A stretch of 64,000 bases of DNA, from IMG/VR virus record IMGVR_UViG_3300046660_000488, positions 248,001 through 312,000 of that record; one strand, 5' to 3'. The position numbers and the translations under genes are program-made. The notes under the pieces were generated by a model. That model saw only the letters and a program-made list of their open reading frames with translations. It made no database searches and had not been told where the DNA came from. The DNA is from a virus. This document shows, one piece after another, positions 40,001-47,637 of the stretch. How positions within the stretch are numbered: the stretch's first letter is position 1; every line of letters starts with the position of its first letter.

Positions 40001-40559
40001 AGGCGGCAACGGCTCCGGTGGCGGTGGTGGCGGCTCCGGCGGCTATTACCATCAGGTCGAAGTCCCCTGCTCGCCGGGCCAAGTCTTCAGCTTCATCATC
40101 GGTGACGGTGGAGTCGGCGCGAGCGCTGCGGCCTCTGGCCTCAAGGGCGCTGACGGCGGCGGCACGACGGTCTTGCTCAACGGCACGCCGGTGTTCAACA
40201 CATCGGGCGGCAAGGGCGGCCAAGGCGGCACGGACAGCCTCATCCCTGCTGGTGGCGACGGCGGCGCTCCGGGCGGCGCGCGTGGCCTCGACGGCGTGCG
40301 AGGCACGAACGATTTCGCCAGCACACCGGGCGGCTCTGGTGCGGCAGGACCGCTCCAAGGATCGTCGGGAGGCACGGCTGGACCCCCAGCCCAAGGCGCG
40401 GCTTCGGCCGGTGGCGACGGCGTTGGCTTCGGCTCTGGCGGCGGCGGCGCGGGATCGCATGATCGCACCACGCCCAAGCAACGGCCGGGCGGAAGCGGTC
40501 GTCCGGGTATGGTCCAATTCACCTATCCGAGCCAAGGCCCGACCGGCGGCTATCCGTAA
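37089..40559 (+). CDS. Virion protein with Ig-like repeats and Gly-rich adhesin-like end
   Basis: 1156 residues. It has several putative-Ig units (YTLVSGTLPAGLTLSPTGLI near 296-315; FAVTGGSLPPGITLSAGGTI near 581-600; FALQSGILPQGVTLGADGVL near 677-696) separated by other beta domains. From about 965 to the end the chain is extremely Gly-rich (GGGGGGNSTEGGNGSGGGGG and GGDGGAPGGARG), like the polyglycine sandwiches at fibre-tip adhesins such as T4-type gp38. This points to a receptor-binding or tip function late in the tail block. It is leaderless behind its own late promoter. Confidence 0.75.
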   Translation: MVHFVEIPENLLGAHSYYPIENLIGQYEGALGLGITGHVCYEGEHFQGRVSAVDPDGQPVYFRLAEGKLPLNFYLDPETGEIGTGDGLTASLSHLPPDSFGFGFLYGDYTWNFVIEASDGASTIRQGFSILVKHRNLAPVWITNAGVICDELEETPVRFRVTALDPEYEDYNDANATLTYELIDGELPVPLANGIDGVIFNNGVFFGVLPKVDADQTYTIPIRVTDYPREYDPAFPNTPSSALSSTRTFTIHVRNKNEPPVWVTAEGALVDGDEGSPYSVQLAATDPQNDVLSYTLVSGTLPAGLTLSPTGLIEGTIQPSTPPAPPTQDWYTFNQSSPNSQPVPAGDHVFLLSDGTQVFRTLPGESLSITDKSQIQPVVGETYICRIVARKTVAPTNGVTSYIRPVFDGLTGQVGTPIFGNRSGLGYISDPTNVGYDFFDTAAWPLNQWITIQCSYTWPGNSSYDSLSSRIRYNRTAFPRDGGQHNYAADPSARVDGPPFSNGVFEFKSSTISASGSNSEFTVAVSDGEFSVERKFSIKSIAANLPPVWVTDSELGSFIAGQTGTFATVVATDPEGQVVSFAVTGGSLPPGITLSAGGTISGTATATTTTTYTFTISATDGETAVPREFHMTITVIPNGAPVWDTPAGSIGTYRGGDPFNYALQAHDPDSDPLTFALQSGILPQGVTLGADGVLFGTLPQTTVVSPNPTSLTPATQPTDNLVFDPWMIQGGGAWKSMGKWHPEGGPYIYISKDAGSMDVNEGTSIAESDKFAVYGNSPYTYQYTALAYNIQSGTFGVDIAWYDINDAFISTSAAIQDGNVGNPNVNPGTQVARSKTVQSPPNAAWGRARVYTYNLVWKGGSGGFAALVQNLMVSNTSSVQTFNNNATNGAPYKNPTYQYASTGSDQTFEFTATVSDGTVTLPRTFSMLVSSVAPLIKTVTANEDWTVPAGVTAVMFHWVIAGGGGGGNSTEGGNGSGGGGGGSGGYYHQVEVPCSPGQVFSFIIGDGGVGASAAASGLKGADGGGTTVLLNGTPVFNTSGGKGGQGGTDSLIPAGGDGGAPGGARGLDGVRGTNDFASTPGGSGAAGPLQGSSGGTAGPPAQGAASAGGDGVGFGSGGGGAGSHDRTTPKQRPGGSGRPGMVQFTYPSQGPTGGYP

Positions 40560-40579
40560 AAGCCAGAGTTATTCTGTTC

Positions 40580-40586
40580 CTAAATA
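40580..40586 (+). promoter_or_regulatory. Late promoter (CTAAATA)
   Basis: TAAATA ends five bases before the ATG at 40592 (CAGGC between), identical in layout to the box before the giant gene. Confidence 0.65.
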
Positions 40587-40591
40587 CAGGC

Positions 40592-43567
40592 ATGGTACAG
40601 AATAGCTCTGGATCGCTTGCTGTTTACGGGCAGGGCGGCACGGTCGGCTTGCAGCCCGGCCAAAGCATGTTTGCGGATGATGGGACTGGCGCGGGTATAC
40701 TCGCGGCACGAAATTCGTTCGTCTCGATGCTCAACATCATCCTCGCGCGCACGGCTGTCGTGGCTGATCGCACGCAGGTGGCCAGCGCCTTCACGCAAGA
40801 AACGCCCGTCGATCAATATCTGATCTGGCGCCAGCAAGTCGGCGTCTCTTCGGTTGAGGCCTTGCCTCCCGCTACGGAATTCGACGAACACGTCTACACC
40901 CTGCAAGAGCGCGATGCTCTGCTTGCTGATCCGGCCATCACCAACACCCTCGACGCTGGCGGCCGTATCCGTGTGCTCGTTGACGGTCTGGGCAACCAAG
41001 ACGCGCCCCAGTGGAGCGTGTGGACGGCCAAGGCCATCGCCGGTTCGGTCGAAGGATCGCACGATTACGAATTCACGCTGACCAAGTCCTACGATTATCA
41101 CGTCGAGACCTTGCATGACCGCGACACCCTTTTGCTGCGCGCCGTGCCCCCGGCGGTGGGCGAACGTGTCCTCGTCGATGGGGACGTCCTAACCGATGGC
41201 TTCTGGACGATCTGGCAGTACACCGGCAATGCGACGTGGAAGCTGGTGCGTCACCAGACGTACCGCACACAGGATTTCTGGTCCTACACCGACTGGTATG
41301 CGGTCGGCTATTCGCCGACCAACCCGCCGGTCGTGCGTTACGCCAACGCCAAGGCCCGCGATGTGGCCGAGAACCCCAACCCGAAGACGACCTTCGTACG
41401 TGTCAACGACGACGGCAACGGCTCATGGGTCTGGACAGCATACGTCGATGGCAAGTGGACCGTCGTGGCCCGCCAGAGCGGCACGATCCAACTGTCCTCG
41501 AAGCTCTATGACAAAGTCCGGCCGCAGATTGGCTTCGATCCTATCCAAGCCAGCGACCTGATCAATTTCTCGACCTTGCTGTCGAAGGTTCCGGACCGCG
41601 ATGGCGGCTGGGAACTGCGTCAGTTGATGAGCGCGATCCGTGACCAGAATTGCCTCACCGATCTTGAGATCAATGAGTTGTTCTTCAGCATGGTCCATTT
41701 CTGCCACGCACAGCAAGACCAAGTCACGTGGGCGTTCAAGACGTCGTTCCTGAACATCGGCGGCTACAACGAAACGCTGCAAGCTGTTCCGGTTCAGCCT
41801 GTGGACAACACACAGAACCTTCTCAACTACATCGACGAAGTCAAGCCATATCGCGTCAAGACACGCGAGTTTACGCGCGTCGTCACGCCGCCCATCGAGA
41901 GCACCGCTGTTCGCGTCACCGATTTCGACTTCCCGCCGTATTTCGACCCGAACACCGGCAAGTACCGGACGCTCAGCATTGGCTCACCGGCTGATCTTGC
42001 CATCATCCAGAACAACTATCCGTGGAAAGACTGGTACGACAATTACCAGAAGCCCGAGTGGCGCGCCGACAACTACGACGCCAACACTTGGAACCCGGTT
42101 CGCCACTTCCGCATCCGGATGTTCTTCGACCGCATCGACCACATGCCGCTGGTCTCGACGACCCGTTTCGATTTCCAAGGCGGTCTCTCCACGTCGTTCG
42201 GCGTGGATATTGACCTGTCCGACAAGATCGTCGTGGTCCGCATCAACGACGTGCAGGTTCCGCACGAAAACTACGGCATTCAGGGAACGACCGTCACGCT
42301 GGTCTATCCGCCCGACGAAGGCGACATCATCGAGATCAGCGTCCACGCGCCCGTTTCCGTGGACAAGGCCGCCTACCGCATCCAGCAGTTCTACAACCCG
42401 GCTGACAGCGACGCCGCAGAGAAGAACATCCGCACGCTGCTTGGTCTTGACCCCAAGCACAACGTCTTCGACGGCGGAACAATGGGTTCGACCGACAACG
42501 ACTATGACTACGGCATCATCGGCGGAGACTCTACCGAAGAGGTCCACAACCCGAACGAATCCTACTATGGCCTCGGTGATCCGGCCAACGACGCCAACCG
42601 CCCTGAAGAACTCGTCGCCCTGAAGATCGGCGAAGGCCTGACCATGGCCGACAAAGAACAGGGCTGGATGATCGCGATGGCCAAGCCGTCGTTCGACACC
42701 ATGTCCCCGGAATTGGTTGGTGACTATGACGCCCGCGCCTTGGACATTCTTGAGTACGACAGCGGCTTCGTGTCCTCGACCTCTGAAATCCAGCCGAAGG
42801 CCCGCGTTCTCGTCAGCGTTCAGACGCCGGACGGTTCGCCGGTTCCGGCCGACCAACTTTCGCCCGGTCAGGATCGCGCCTATTTCACCGACGAAGGCGA
42901 AGAGCGCACGACCAATTACATGGCGCCGGGATCGTTCGAAGTCCTCGATCTGTCGGTGAACACCACGGTCTTGGCCGACGTCTACGCCAACAGCACCAGC
43001 ATCACCGTCGCCGACGCCTCGGTGCTCACCGGCCCGACCCTCGAACAAATCGAAGTCAACGGCGCGACCGCAACCGAAATCACCCATCCCGGCGTCGTCT
43101 GGATCAACGGTGAGCGCATCGAATACTTCAAGGTCGAAGGCAACGTGCTCTCGGAACTGCGGCGCGGAACGTACAACACGCGCATGGGCGTCGAGCAGGT
43201 CAACCGCAATCTGTCGCTGGCCAACACCGCTGTCCAAGGCGATGGCTCGAACAAGGTCTTCCTGCTGGCAGGCGAAACCTCGTCGGTGGGTCTGGTGGTC
43301 GCCGTCCATGAAGTCGCGCGCTACCCGAGCGGCGAGATCATCAGCAGCGATGGCTACACCGGCTTCCCCACTCTGGTCGGGAAGACGTCGGGCATCGACT
43401 ACACCCCGCGCGTTGTCAGCGGCGGCGTTGAAGTCGTGTTCAACAAAGCTCCGGCCGTTGGCTCCTACGTCTTCCTCCGGATGACGAAGAGCATCAAGCA
43501 CCCTGCAAGCAGCACCGTCTATGATGGCCGAGCCATGCTCGCGAATACTGCAATCGTGTTCTACTGA
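40592..43567 (+). CDS. Tail/baseplate structural protein
   Basis: 991 residues. A middle segment (about 350-430: LTDLEINELFFSMVHFCHAQ, QDQVTWAFKTSFLNIGGYNE and YIDEVKPYRVKTREFTRV) matches a module common in structural proteins of T4-like phages of marine and soil bacteria. The first third has paired beta modules (HVYTLQERDALL and HVETLHDRDTLL) that look duplicated. The C-terminus holds a strand-rich domain (VWINGERIEYFKVEGNVLSE). It probably forms a baseplate periphery or fibre attachment. It has its own late promoter. Confidence 0.72.
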   Translation: MVQNSSGSLAVYGQGGTVGLQPGQSMFADDGTGAGILAARNSFVSMLNIILARTAVVADRTQVASAFTQETPVDQYLIWRQQVGVSSVEALPPATEFDEHVYTLQERDALLADPAITNTLDAGGRIRVLVDGLGNQDAPQWSVWTAKAIAGSVEGSHDYEFTLTKSYDYHVETLHDRDTLLLRAVPPAVGERVLVDGDVLTDGFWTIWQYTGNATWKLVRHQTYRTQDFWSYTDWYAVGYSPTNPPVVRYANAKARDVAENPNPKTTFVRVNDDGNGSWVWTAYVDGKWTVVARQSGTIQLSSKLYDKVRPQIGFDPIQASDLINFSTLLSKVPDRDGGWELRQLMSAIRDQNCLTDLEINELFFSMVHFCHAQQDQVTWAFKTSFLNIGGYNETLQAVPVQPVDNTQNLLNYIDEVKPYRVKTREFTRVVTPPIESTAVRVTDFDFPPYFDPNTGKYRTLSIGSPADLAIIQNNYPWKDWYDNYQKPEWRADNYDANTWNPVRHFRIRMFFDRIDHMPLVSTTRFDFQGGLSTSFGVDIDLSDKIVVVRINDVQVPHENYGIQGTTVTLVYPPDEGDIIEISVHAPVSVDKAAYRIQQFYNPADSDAAEKNIRTLLGLDPKHNVFDGGTMGSTDNDYDYGIIGGDSTEEVHNPNESYYGLGDPANDANRPEELVALKIGEGLTMADKEQGWMIAMAKPSFDTMSPELVGDYDARALDILEYDSGFVSSTSEIQPKARVLVSVQTPDGSPVPADQLSPGQDRAYFTDEGEERTTNYMAPGSFEVLDLSVNTTVLADVYANSTSITVADASVLTGPTLEQIEVNGATATEITHPGVVWINGERIEYFKVEGNVLSELRRGTYNTRMGVEQVNRNLSLANTAVQGDGSNKVFLLAGETSSVGLVVAVHEVARYPSGEIISSDGYTGFPTLVGKTSGIDYTPRVVSGGVEVVFNKAPAVGSYVFLRMTKSIKHPASSTVYDGRAMLANTAIVFY

Positions 43568-43583
43568 GAGTAAAGTCAGCAGA

Positions 43584-43601
43584 TAAATAAGCAGGTAAAT
43601 A
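43584..43601 (+). promoter_or_regulatory. Double late promoter
   Basis: Two boxes, GATAAATA (43582-43589) and GTAAATA (43595-43601), precede the ATG at 43608; the nearer one is six bases away. Confidence 0.6.
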
Positions 43602-43607
43602 GACACA

Positions 43608-43769
43608 ATGGACCAGAACCTAGAAGAAACGGGCGCGAGCGAGAAATGTGGTGTTCACATGGAGGAACACCTGCTCATTCGCGACGTGACATCTGGCGAA
43701 GTCATTCTTGACCAGCGAGCCGATATTGTAACTCGCAAGTATAATTTGGGAAACACTGATGCAGGATAA
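43608..43769 (+). CDS. 53-residue truncated paralogue of the next protein
   Basis: The short frame contains HLLIRDVTSGEVILDQRADI, clearly related to HVLIRDADTGEVLVDKDNQI at the N-terminus of the following protein. It begins six bases after a late promoter, and its 3' end overlaps the next start by 11 bases. It is either a remnant of a tandem duplication or a leader frame coupling translation of the next gene, which has no good ribosome site. Confidence 0.6.
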   Translation: MDQNLEETGASEKCGVHMEEHLLIRDVTSGEVILDQRADIVTRKYNLGNTDAG

Positions 43770-44346
43770 TGCCAAAGTCCGTATGTTTGGTCACGTTCTA
43801 ATCCGCGACGCGGACACTGGCGAAGTTCTGGTGGACAAGGACAACCAAATCCACTTCGAGAACATGTCGGAAGCGCTCGCCCAGAGCCTGTCCAACCGCG
43901 CGACCGGACACATCCACGAAATGGTGTTCGGCAACGGCGCCTCGACGACCACGGGCACGGGCGCGGTGACTTACTTCCCGCCCAACGCCTCGGGTCAGCT
44001 TGCCCAGCTTTACAACCAGACCTACCGCAAGGTGGTCGATGACATGTCGCCGCTGAACACGCGCCCGACCAGCAACTACATCCGCGTCGAGCACGTGCAG
44101 AACGCGCTCTACACCGACATCGTGGTCACCTGCACGCTGGACGTCAGCGAGCCGTCCGGTCAGGCCGTCTTCGACAACGAGACCGACAGCGAGTCGGCCT
44201 ATGTGTTCGACGAATTGGGTCTGAAGGGCTTCGACCCGATCCTTGGCAACGGCAAGCTGCTGACGCACTGCGTCTTCCACCCGGTCCAGAAGTCGATGAA
44301 CCGCGCATTCGAGATCGTCTACACGATCCGAATCTTCATGGTCTAA
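43759..44346 (+). CDS. Virion structural protein
   Basis: 195 residues. The N-terminal strand pair (MFGHVLIRDADTGEVLVDKD) is followed by a module seen in small structural proteins of T4-like phages (MVFGNGASTTTGTGAVTYFP, then IRVEHVQNALYTDIVVTCTL and FDELGLKGFDP). Likely a baseplate or fibre-attachment component. Translation is probably coupled to the 53-residue frame it overlaps. The exact role is unknown. Confidence 0.7.
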   Translation: MQDNAKVRMFGHVLIRDADTGEVLVDKDNQIHFENMSEALAQSLSNRATGHIHEMVFGNGASTTTGTGAVTYFPPNASGQLAQLYNQTYRKVVDDMSPLNTRPTSNYIRVEHVQNALYTDIVVTCTLDVSEPSGQAVFDNETDSESAYVFDELGLKGFDPILGNGKLLTHCVFHPVQKSMNRAFEIVYTIRIFMV

Positions 44347-44360
44347 GGGAGGCTTAGAAC

Positions 44361-45257
44361 ATGGTCGATACCACCTATCACATCGCCAATACGACGGCAA
44401 CGTCGAACGATGCTTTCGACATCCCGCAGAAGACGCTCAACTCCACCAACAGCAGCCTGTCGATTGCTGGTAAGTGGTACAGCGACTGGGGTCAAAGCTA
44501 CGCGACCAACTTCGTCCGCCTGATCCAGAATTTCGCTGGTGACACGCAACCACCCGCCCCGCGCATCGGCCAGCTTTGGTACGACACGACCGCCGGAGAA
44601 CTGAAGCTCTGGGACGGCGCCGGTTGGGGTCCGCCCGTCGAGATCGCTTCGGCCACCCTAAACGTCATCGGTGACGTCGAAGGCTCGGGCGACCTGTCCA
44701 ACACCATCATCCTGACCATGCCTGTTCTGCTGACCGGCGGCGTCGGCACGAAGGTCAACGAGCCCAACACGCTCTATTCTAGCCCGGCCCTGACGGTTGA
44801 CTCCAAGGGTCGTATCACCAGCATCACGAACAATGGCGGCGACGGGACCGGCCCGCCCAATTTCGTCTCGTACGTCAAGACGCCCAACACCGCCAACAAG
44901 ACTGGCGTGGTCACCATCGACAACGCCATGATCATCGACGCGCTGGGCTACACGCCATACAACGCCTCGAACCCGGCTGGCTACGGACCGACCGGCGCTG
45001 CTCCTGATTTGTCCGCCTACCTGCAAAAGTCTGGTGGCACGATGTCGGGCGCGCTGAACATGAACAACCAGCGCATCACCAATCTGCCGTCGCCCGGCGC
45101 CCCGACCGATCCGGCTCGACTGTCGGAACTCTCGACGCTCGCCGCCAACAAGACACTGCGGACGTTCAACGGCACGGCTCAAACCGGCTACAGCGTGACG
45201 GTTTCCCCCAATGCTCCGTCCGGCGGTTCTGAAGGCGACGTCTGGTATCGCTACTGA
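44361..45257 (+). CDS. Fibre-like structural protein
   Basis: 298 residues with GGGAGG eight bases before the ATG. It contains the short module IGQLWYDTTAGELKLWDGAGW (split across a turn, about 73-93), common in fibre and baseplate proteins and also present in the 46340 gene, and a middle helical hairpin with an LQKSGGTMSGALNMNNQRIT fibre-neck motif (about 215-235). This supports a trimeric fibre neck. Its stop overlaps the next start. Confidence 0.75.
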   Translation: MVDTTYHIANTTATSNDAFDIPQKTLNSTNSSLSIAGKWYSDWGQSYATNFVRLIQNFAGDTQPPAPRIGQLWYDTTAGELKLWDGAGWGPPVEIASATLNVIGDVEGSGDLSNTIILTMPVLLTGGVGTKVNEPNTLYSSPALTVDSKGRITSITNNGGDGTGPPNFVSYVKTPNTANKTGVVTIDNAMIIDALGYTPYNASNPAGYGPTGAAPDLSAYLQKSGGTMSGALNMNNQRITNLPSPGAPTDPARLSELSTLAANKTLRTFNGTAQTGYSVTVSPNAPSGGSEGDVWYRY

Positions 45258-46306
45258 TGGCTGTCGAAACCCACCTTTTCTCCAACGGCTCGTACCGTAA
45301 GGCCAAGCGCGCCTTCACGTTCACCAGCGGCAACTGGATCGAACTCAAAGAGGTGTGGCACTACAGCGCCGGTGCTTGGCGGATGGCTTTCCGCAAAGGT
45401 CTGGAGATCATCGACACGATCACCAACGGCTACGACTACAATGTCTACAACGTGGCCCAGAACACCGGCCAATGGGACGGCGCCACGCCTGTATTCGCGA
45501 CGATCACCCTGAACGGAACACTCGGTGCTTCCGTTTCAACCACATACGACTGGCAACAGTACGTAAACAACTACGCGGACCTTCCACCCGTCGCGGCGTC
45601 CTACAATGGCGGTGCGGTCAATTATGGAAAGTTCCACTGGTATACCTACGGCCTTGCCGAAGGTCGCACCATGCCTCTGGCGACTGCCGCCCCGTTCGCG
45701 TTCAGCACGGGCAACCTCCCGGCCGGATCGCAGGTCACCCTGATCATCAATCCCGGTAGCGTCCTGACCGGTGCTGGTGGCGTCGGCGGCTACGGCGGCG
45801 TGTTCAACGTTCGCGTCAACGATTCATCCTACAAGCCCACGACCGGTGGCATGCCGGGTGGTCACGCGATCTATGCTGGCGCGCCCCTGACGATCATCAA
45901 CAACGGTCTGATCGGCGGTGGTGGTGGCGGTGGCGCCGGTGGCTCTGGTGCGTCAGGAAGCGAAGCCTATGACGACCCCGGCTCGGCCGGTGGTGGTGGC
46001 GCGGGCAATATCGCTGGTGTCCAAGGTGGTTCCTATCGCTCCGGCTCGTTCATCGGCCAGAACGGCACAGCCCTGACCGGTGGTTTCGCGGGCGTGATCG
46101 CCAACCAAGGCTCGGGCCAATGGGCTGGCGCCAAGAATGGCGGCAAAGGTGGTGATCTGGGCCAACCGGGTGTGTCAAGCCCGGCTGGTGGTGGTCCGGG
46201 TTCGTCGGCGGCTGGGTTCCCCGGCGGCGCGGCCGGTCTTGCCGTACAGGGCATCAGCAATGTCACGTGGCAAGTCCTCGGGGATGTCCGTGGTGCAACC
46301 GCCTAA
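45257..46306 (+). CDS. Gly-rich fibre/adhesin-like protein
   Basis: 349 residues, starting in the TGATG overlap. The first 110 residues contain an aromatic domain (TFTSGNWIELKEVWHYSAGA). From about 215 to the end it is a Gly-rich block (IGGGGGGGAGGSGASGS; GGKGGDLGQPG) resembling adhesin tips, as in the 37089 gene. It probably sits at the distal end of a fibre. The pairing with the preceding fibre gene suggests a fibre plus adhesin unit. Confidence 0.68.
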   Translation: MAVETHLFSNGSYRKAKRAFTFTSGNWIELKEVWHYSAGAWRMAFRKGLEIIDTITNGYDYNVYNVAQNTGQWDGATPVFATITLNGTLGASVSTTYDWQQYVNNYADLPPVAASYNGGAVNYGKFHWYTYGLAEGRTMPLATAAPFAFSTGNLPAGSQVTLIINPGSVLTGAGGVGGYGGVFNVRVNDSSYKPTTGGMPGGHAIYAGAPLTIINNGLIGGGGGGGAGGSGASGSEAYDDPGSAGGGGAGNIAGVQGGSYRSGSFIGQNGTALTGGFAGVIANQGSGQWAGAKNGGKGGDLGQPGVSSPAGGGPGSSAAGFPGGAAGLAVQGISNVTWQVLGDVRGATA

Positions 46307-46309
46307 ATA
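46303..46309 (+). promoter_or_regulatory. Late promoter (CTAAATA), with a leader
   Basis: TAAATA lies 30 bases before the ATG at 46340; unlike the others this transcript would carry a leader of about 25 bases. It overlaps the stop of the previous gene. Confidence 0.5.
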
Positions 46310-46339
46310 ATGGATCACCAATACTAGGGCGGTCCTTGA

Positions 46340-47605
46340 ATGTCCATTACATCAACCGGTTATACCATTACATTCAGCGACGCCACTCGTGGCAATCTGA
46401 ACAACAATGGCGATGAACTGATTCTCAACTTGAAGGATTACTTGGACCTGAATCCGCTTCCTGCGGATACGGACCCGTCCTACAATGCTGCTGTGCTCGC
46501 CGCTCGTTACGACAGCACGAAAAACTCTCTGAAGCTGGTCCGTCGCGGCGCTCGGAACTATTCCGACATCGTCTCGGAGAACATCAGCCACCTGACCGAA
46601 AACTTCGCCTCGGACACCGCGCCGGACCTGCCCATGCGCGGTCAACTGTGGTTCGACAGCGCGGCCAACCGTCTGAAGGTCTGGGATACCGCTGCTACAT
46701 GGCAACCGGTCGGTAGCTCGCTCGCCGCCGGTCTGGCCACCCCGGTTCCGATTGGCGTCAACGGCGATGTCGTGGCCACGTCCGTCGATTTCGACGGCTC
46801 GACCGGCGTCAACATCCCGATCACTCTGGCGACCATCCCCGGCCTGTCGGCTGGCGTGTCCTATAGCGCCCCCACCATCAAGGTGGACGCCAAGGGCCGC
46901 GTCGTCGAGATCAGCGCGGGTCCGACCATCCCGACCACGGGCGGTTTGGCTCAAGACGCGGCTGTCGTCCACAAGGTCGGCGACACGATGAGCGGAACGC
47001 TGACCATCCAAGGCGTCGGCGCGAACCTCAACGTCGTCAACGGCAAGGTCAAGGAAGCTGGCAACGACCTGATGCCCGCAGGCGCGATCATCATGTGGTC
47101 GGGCACGGCACTGCCGGGCGGCTGGAAGCTCTGCGACGGCACGAACGGCACACCCGATCTTCGCAACCGCTTCATCATGGGTACGACGCTGGGTTCGGCT
47201 GGCCAGACGGGCGGCGCCAACACGCAATCGGTCAACACCGGCTCTGCTGGCGATCACACCCACTCCCTGAGCATCGCATCGGACGGTGGACACAACCACG
47301 GTGGCGTCACCGGCGATACGGCCCTGTCCGTCGCTCAAATGCCGTCCCACAGCCACCCTCTGGGCTCTGGCGTCCCGATCAAGGGTTCCGGCTACGGTTA
47401 CTCGGGTTCGCAGGGCGTCACGCCGGGCACTCTGTCCCAGACCGACGCGGTCGGCGGCGGCGCTGGCCACAGCCACCCGATCAACACTGCTGGCGTTCAC
47501 ACCCACGCGGGATCATCCCTGTCCTCGGGTGGCGCGCACAGCCACTCGGTCTCGGTGGATGTCCGGCCGTCTTACTACGCACTCGTCTTCATCCAGAAAG
47601 CATAA
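46340..47605 (+). CDS. Tail fibre with phage tail-collar domain
   Basis: 421 residues. It begins with a short module also found in the 44361 gene (MRGQLWFDSAANRLKVWD, about 96-113). A neck motif (VGDTMSGTLTIQGVGANLNV) leads into a tail-collar domain (about 244-420: MPAGAIIMWSGTALPGGWKL, LRNRFIMGTTLGSAGQTGG). Many HxH pairs (HTHS, HNHG, HSHP, HTHA, HSHS) run along the end, as in the metal-binding receptor tip of T4 gp37. A short fibre with metal-stabilised tip is likely. A strong terminator follows. Confidence 0.85.
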   Translation: MSITSTGYTITFSDATRGNLNNNGDELILNLKDYLDLNPLPADTDPSYNAAVLAARYDSTKNSLKLVRRGARNYSDIVSENISHLTENFASDTAPDLPMRGQLWFDSAANRLKVWDTAATWQPVGSSLAAGLATPVPIGVNGDVVATSVDFDGSTGVNIPITLATIPGLSAGVSYSAPTIKVDAKGRVVEISAGPTIPTTGGLAQDAAVVHKVGDTMSGTLTIQGVGANLNVVNGKVKEAGNDLMPAGAIIMWSGTALPGGWKLCDGTNGTPDLRNRFIMGTTLGSAGQTGGANTQSVNTGSAGDHTHSLSIASDGGHNHGGVTGDTALSVAQMPSHSHPLGSGVPIKGSGYGYSGSQGVTPGTLSQTDAVGGGAGHSHPINTAGVHTHAGSSLSSGGAHSHSVSVDVRPSYYALVFIQKA

Positions 47606-47611
47606 AGAAAA

Positions 47612-47636
47612 GGCCCTCCAAATGGAGGGCCTTTTT
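47612..47636. terminator. Bidirectional Rho-independent terminator
   Basis: Eight to nine perfect pairs (47612-47620 with 47623-47631) with TTTTT on the plus strand and CTTTTCTTT on the minus strand, between convergent gene ends. Confidence 0.9.
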
Positions 47637-47637
47637 G

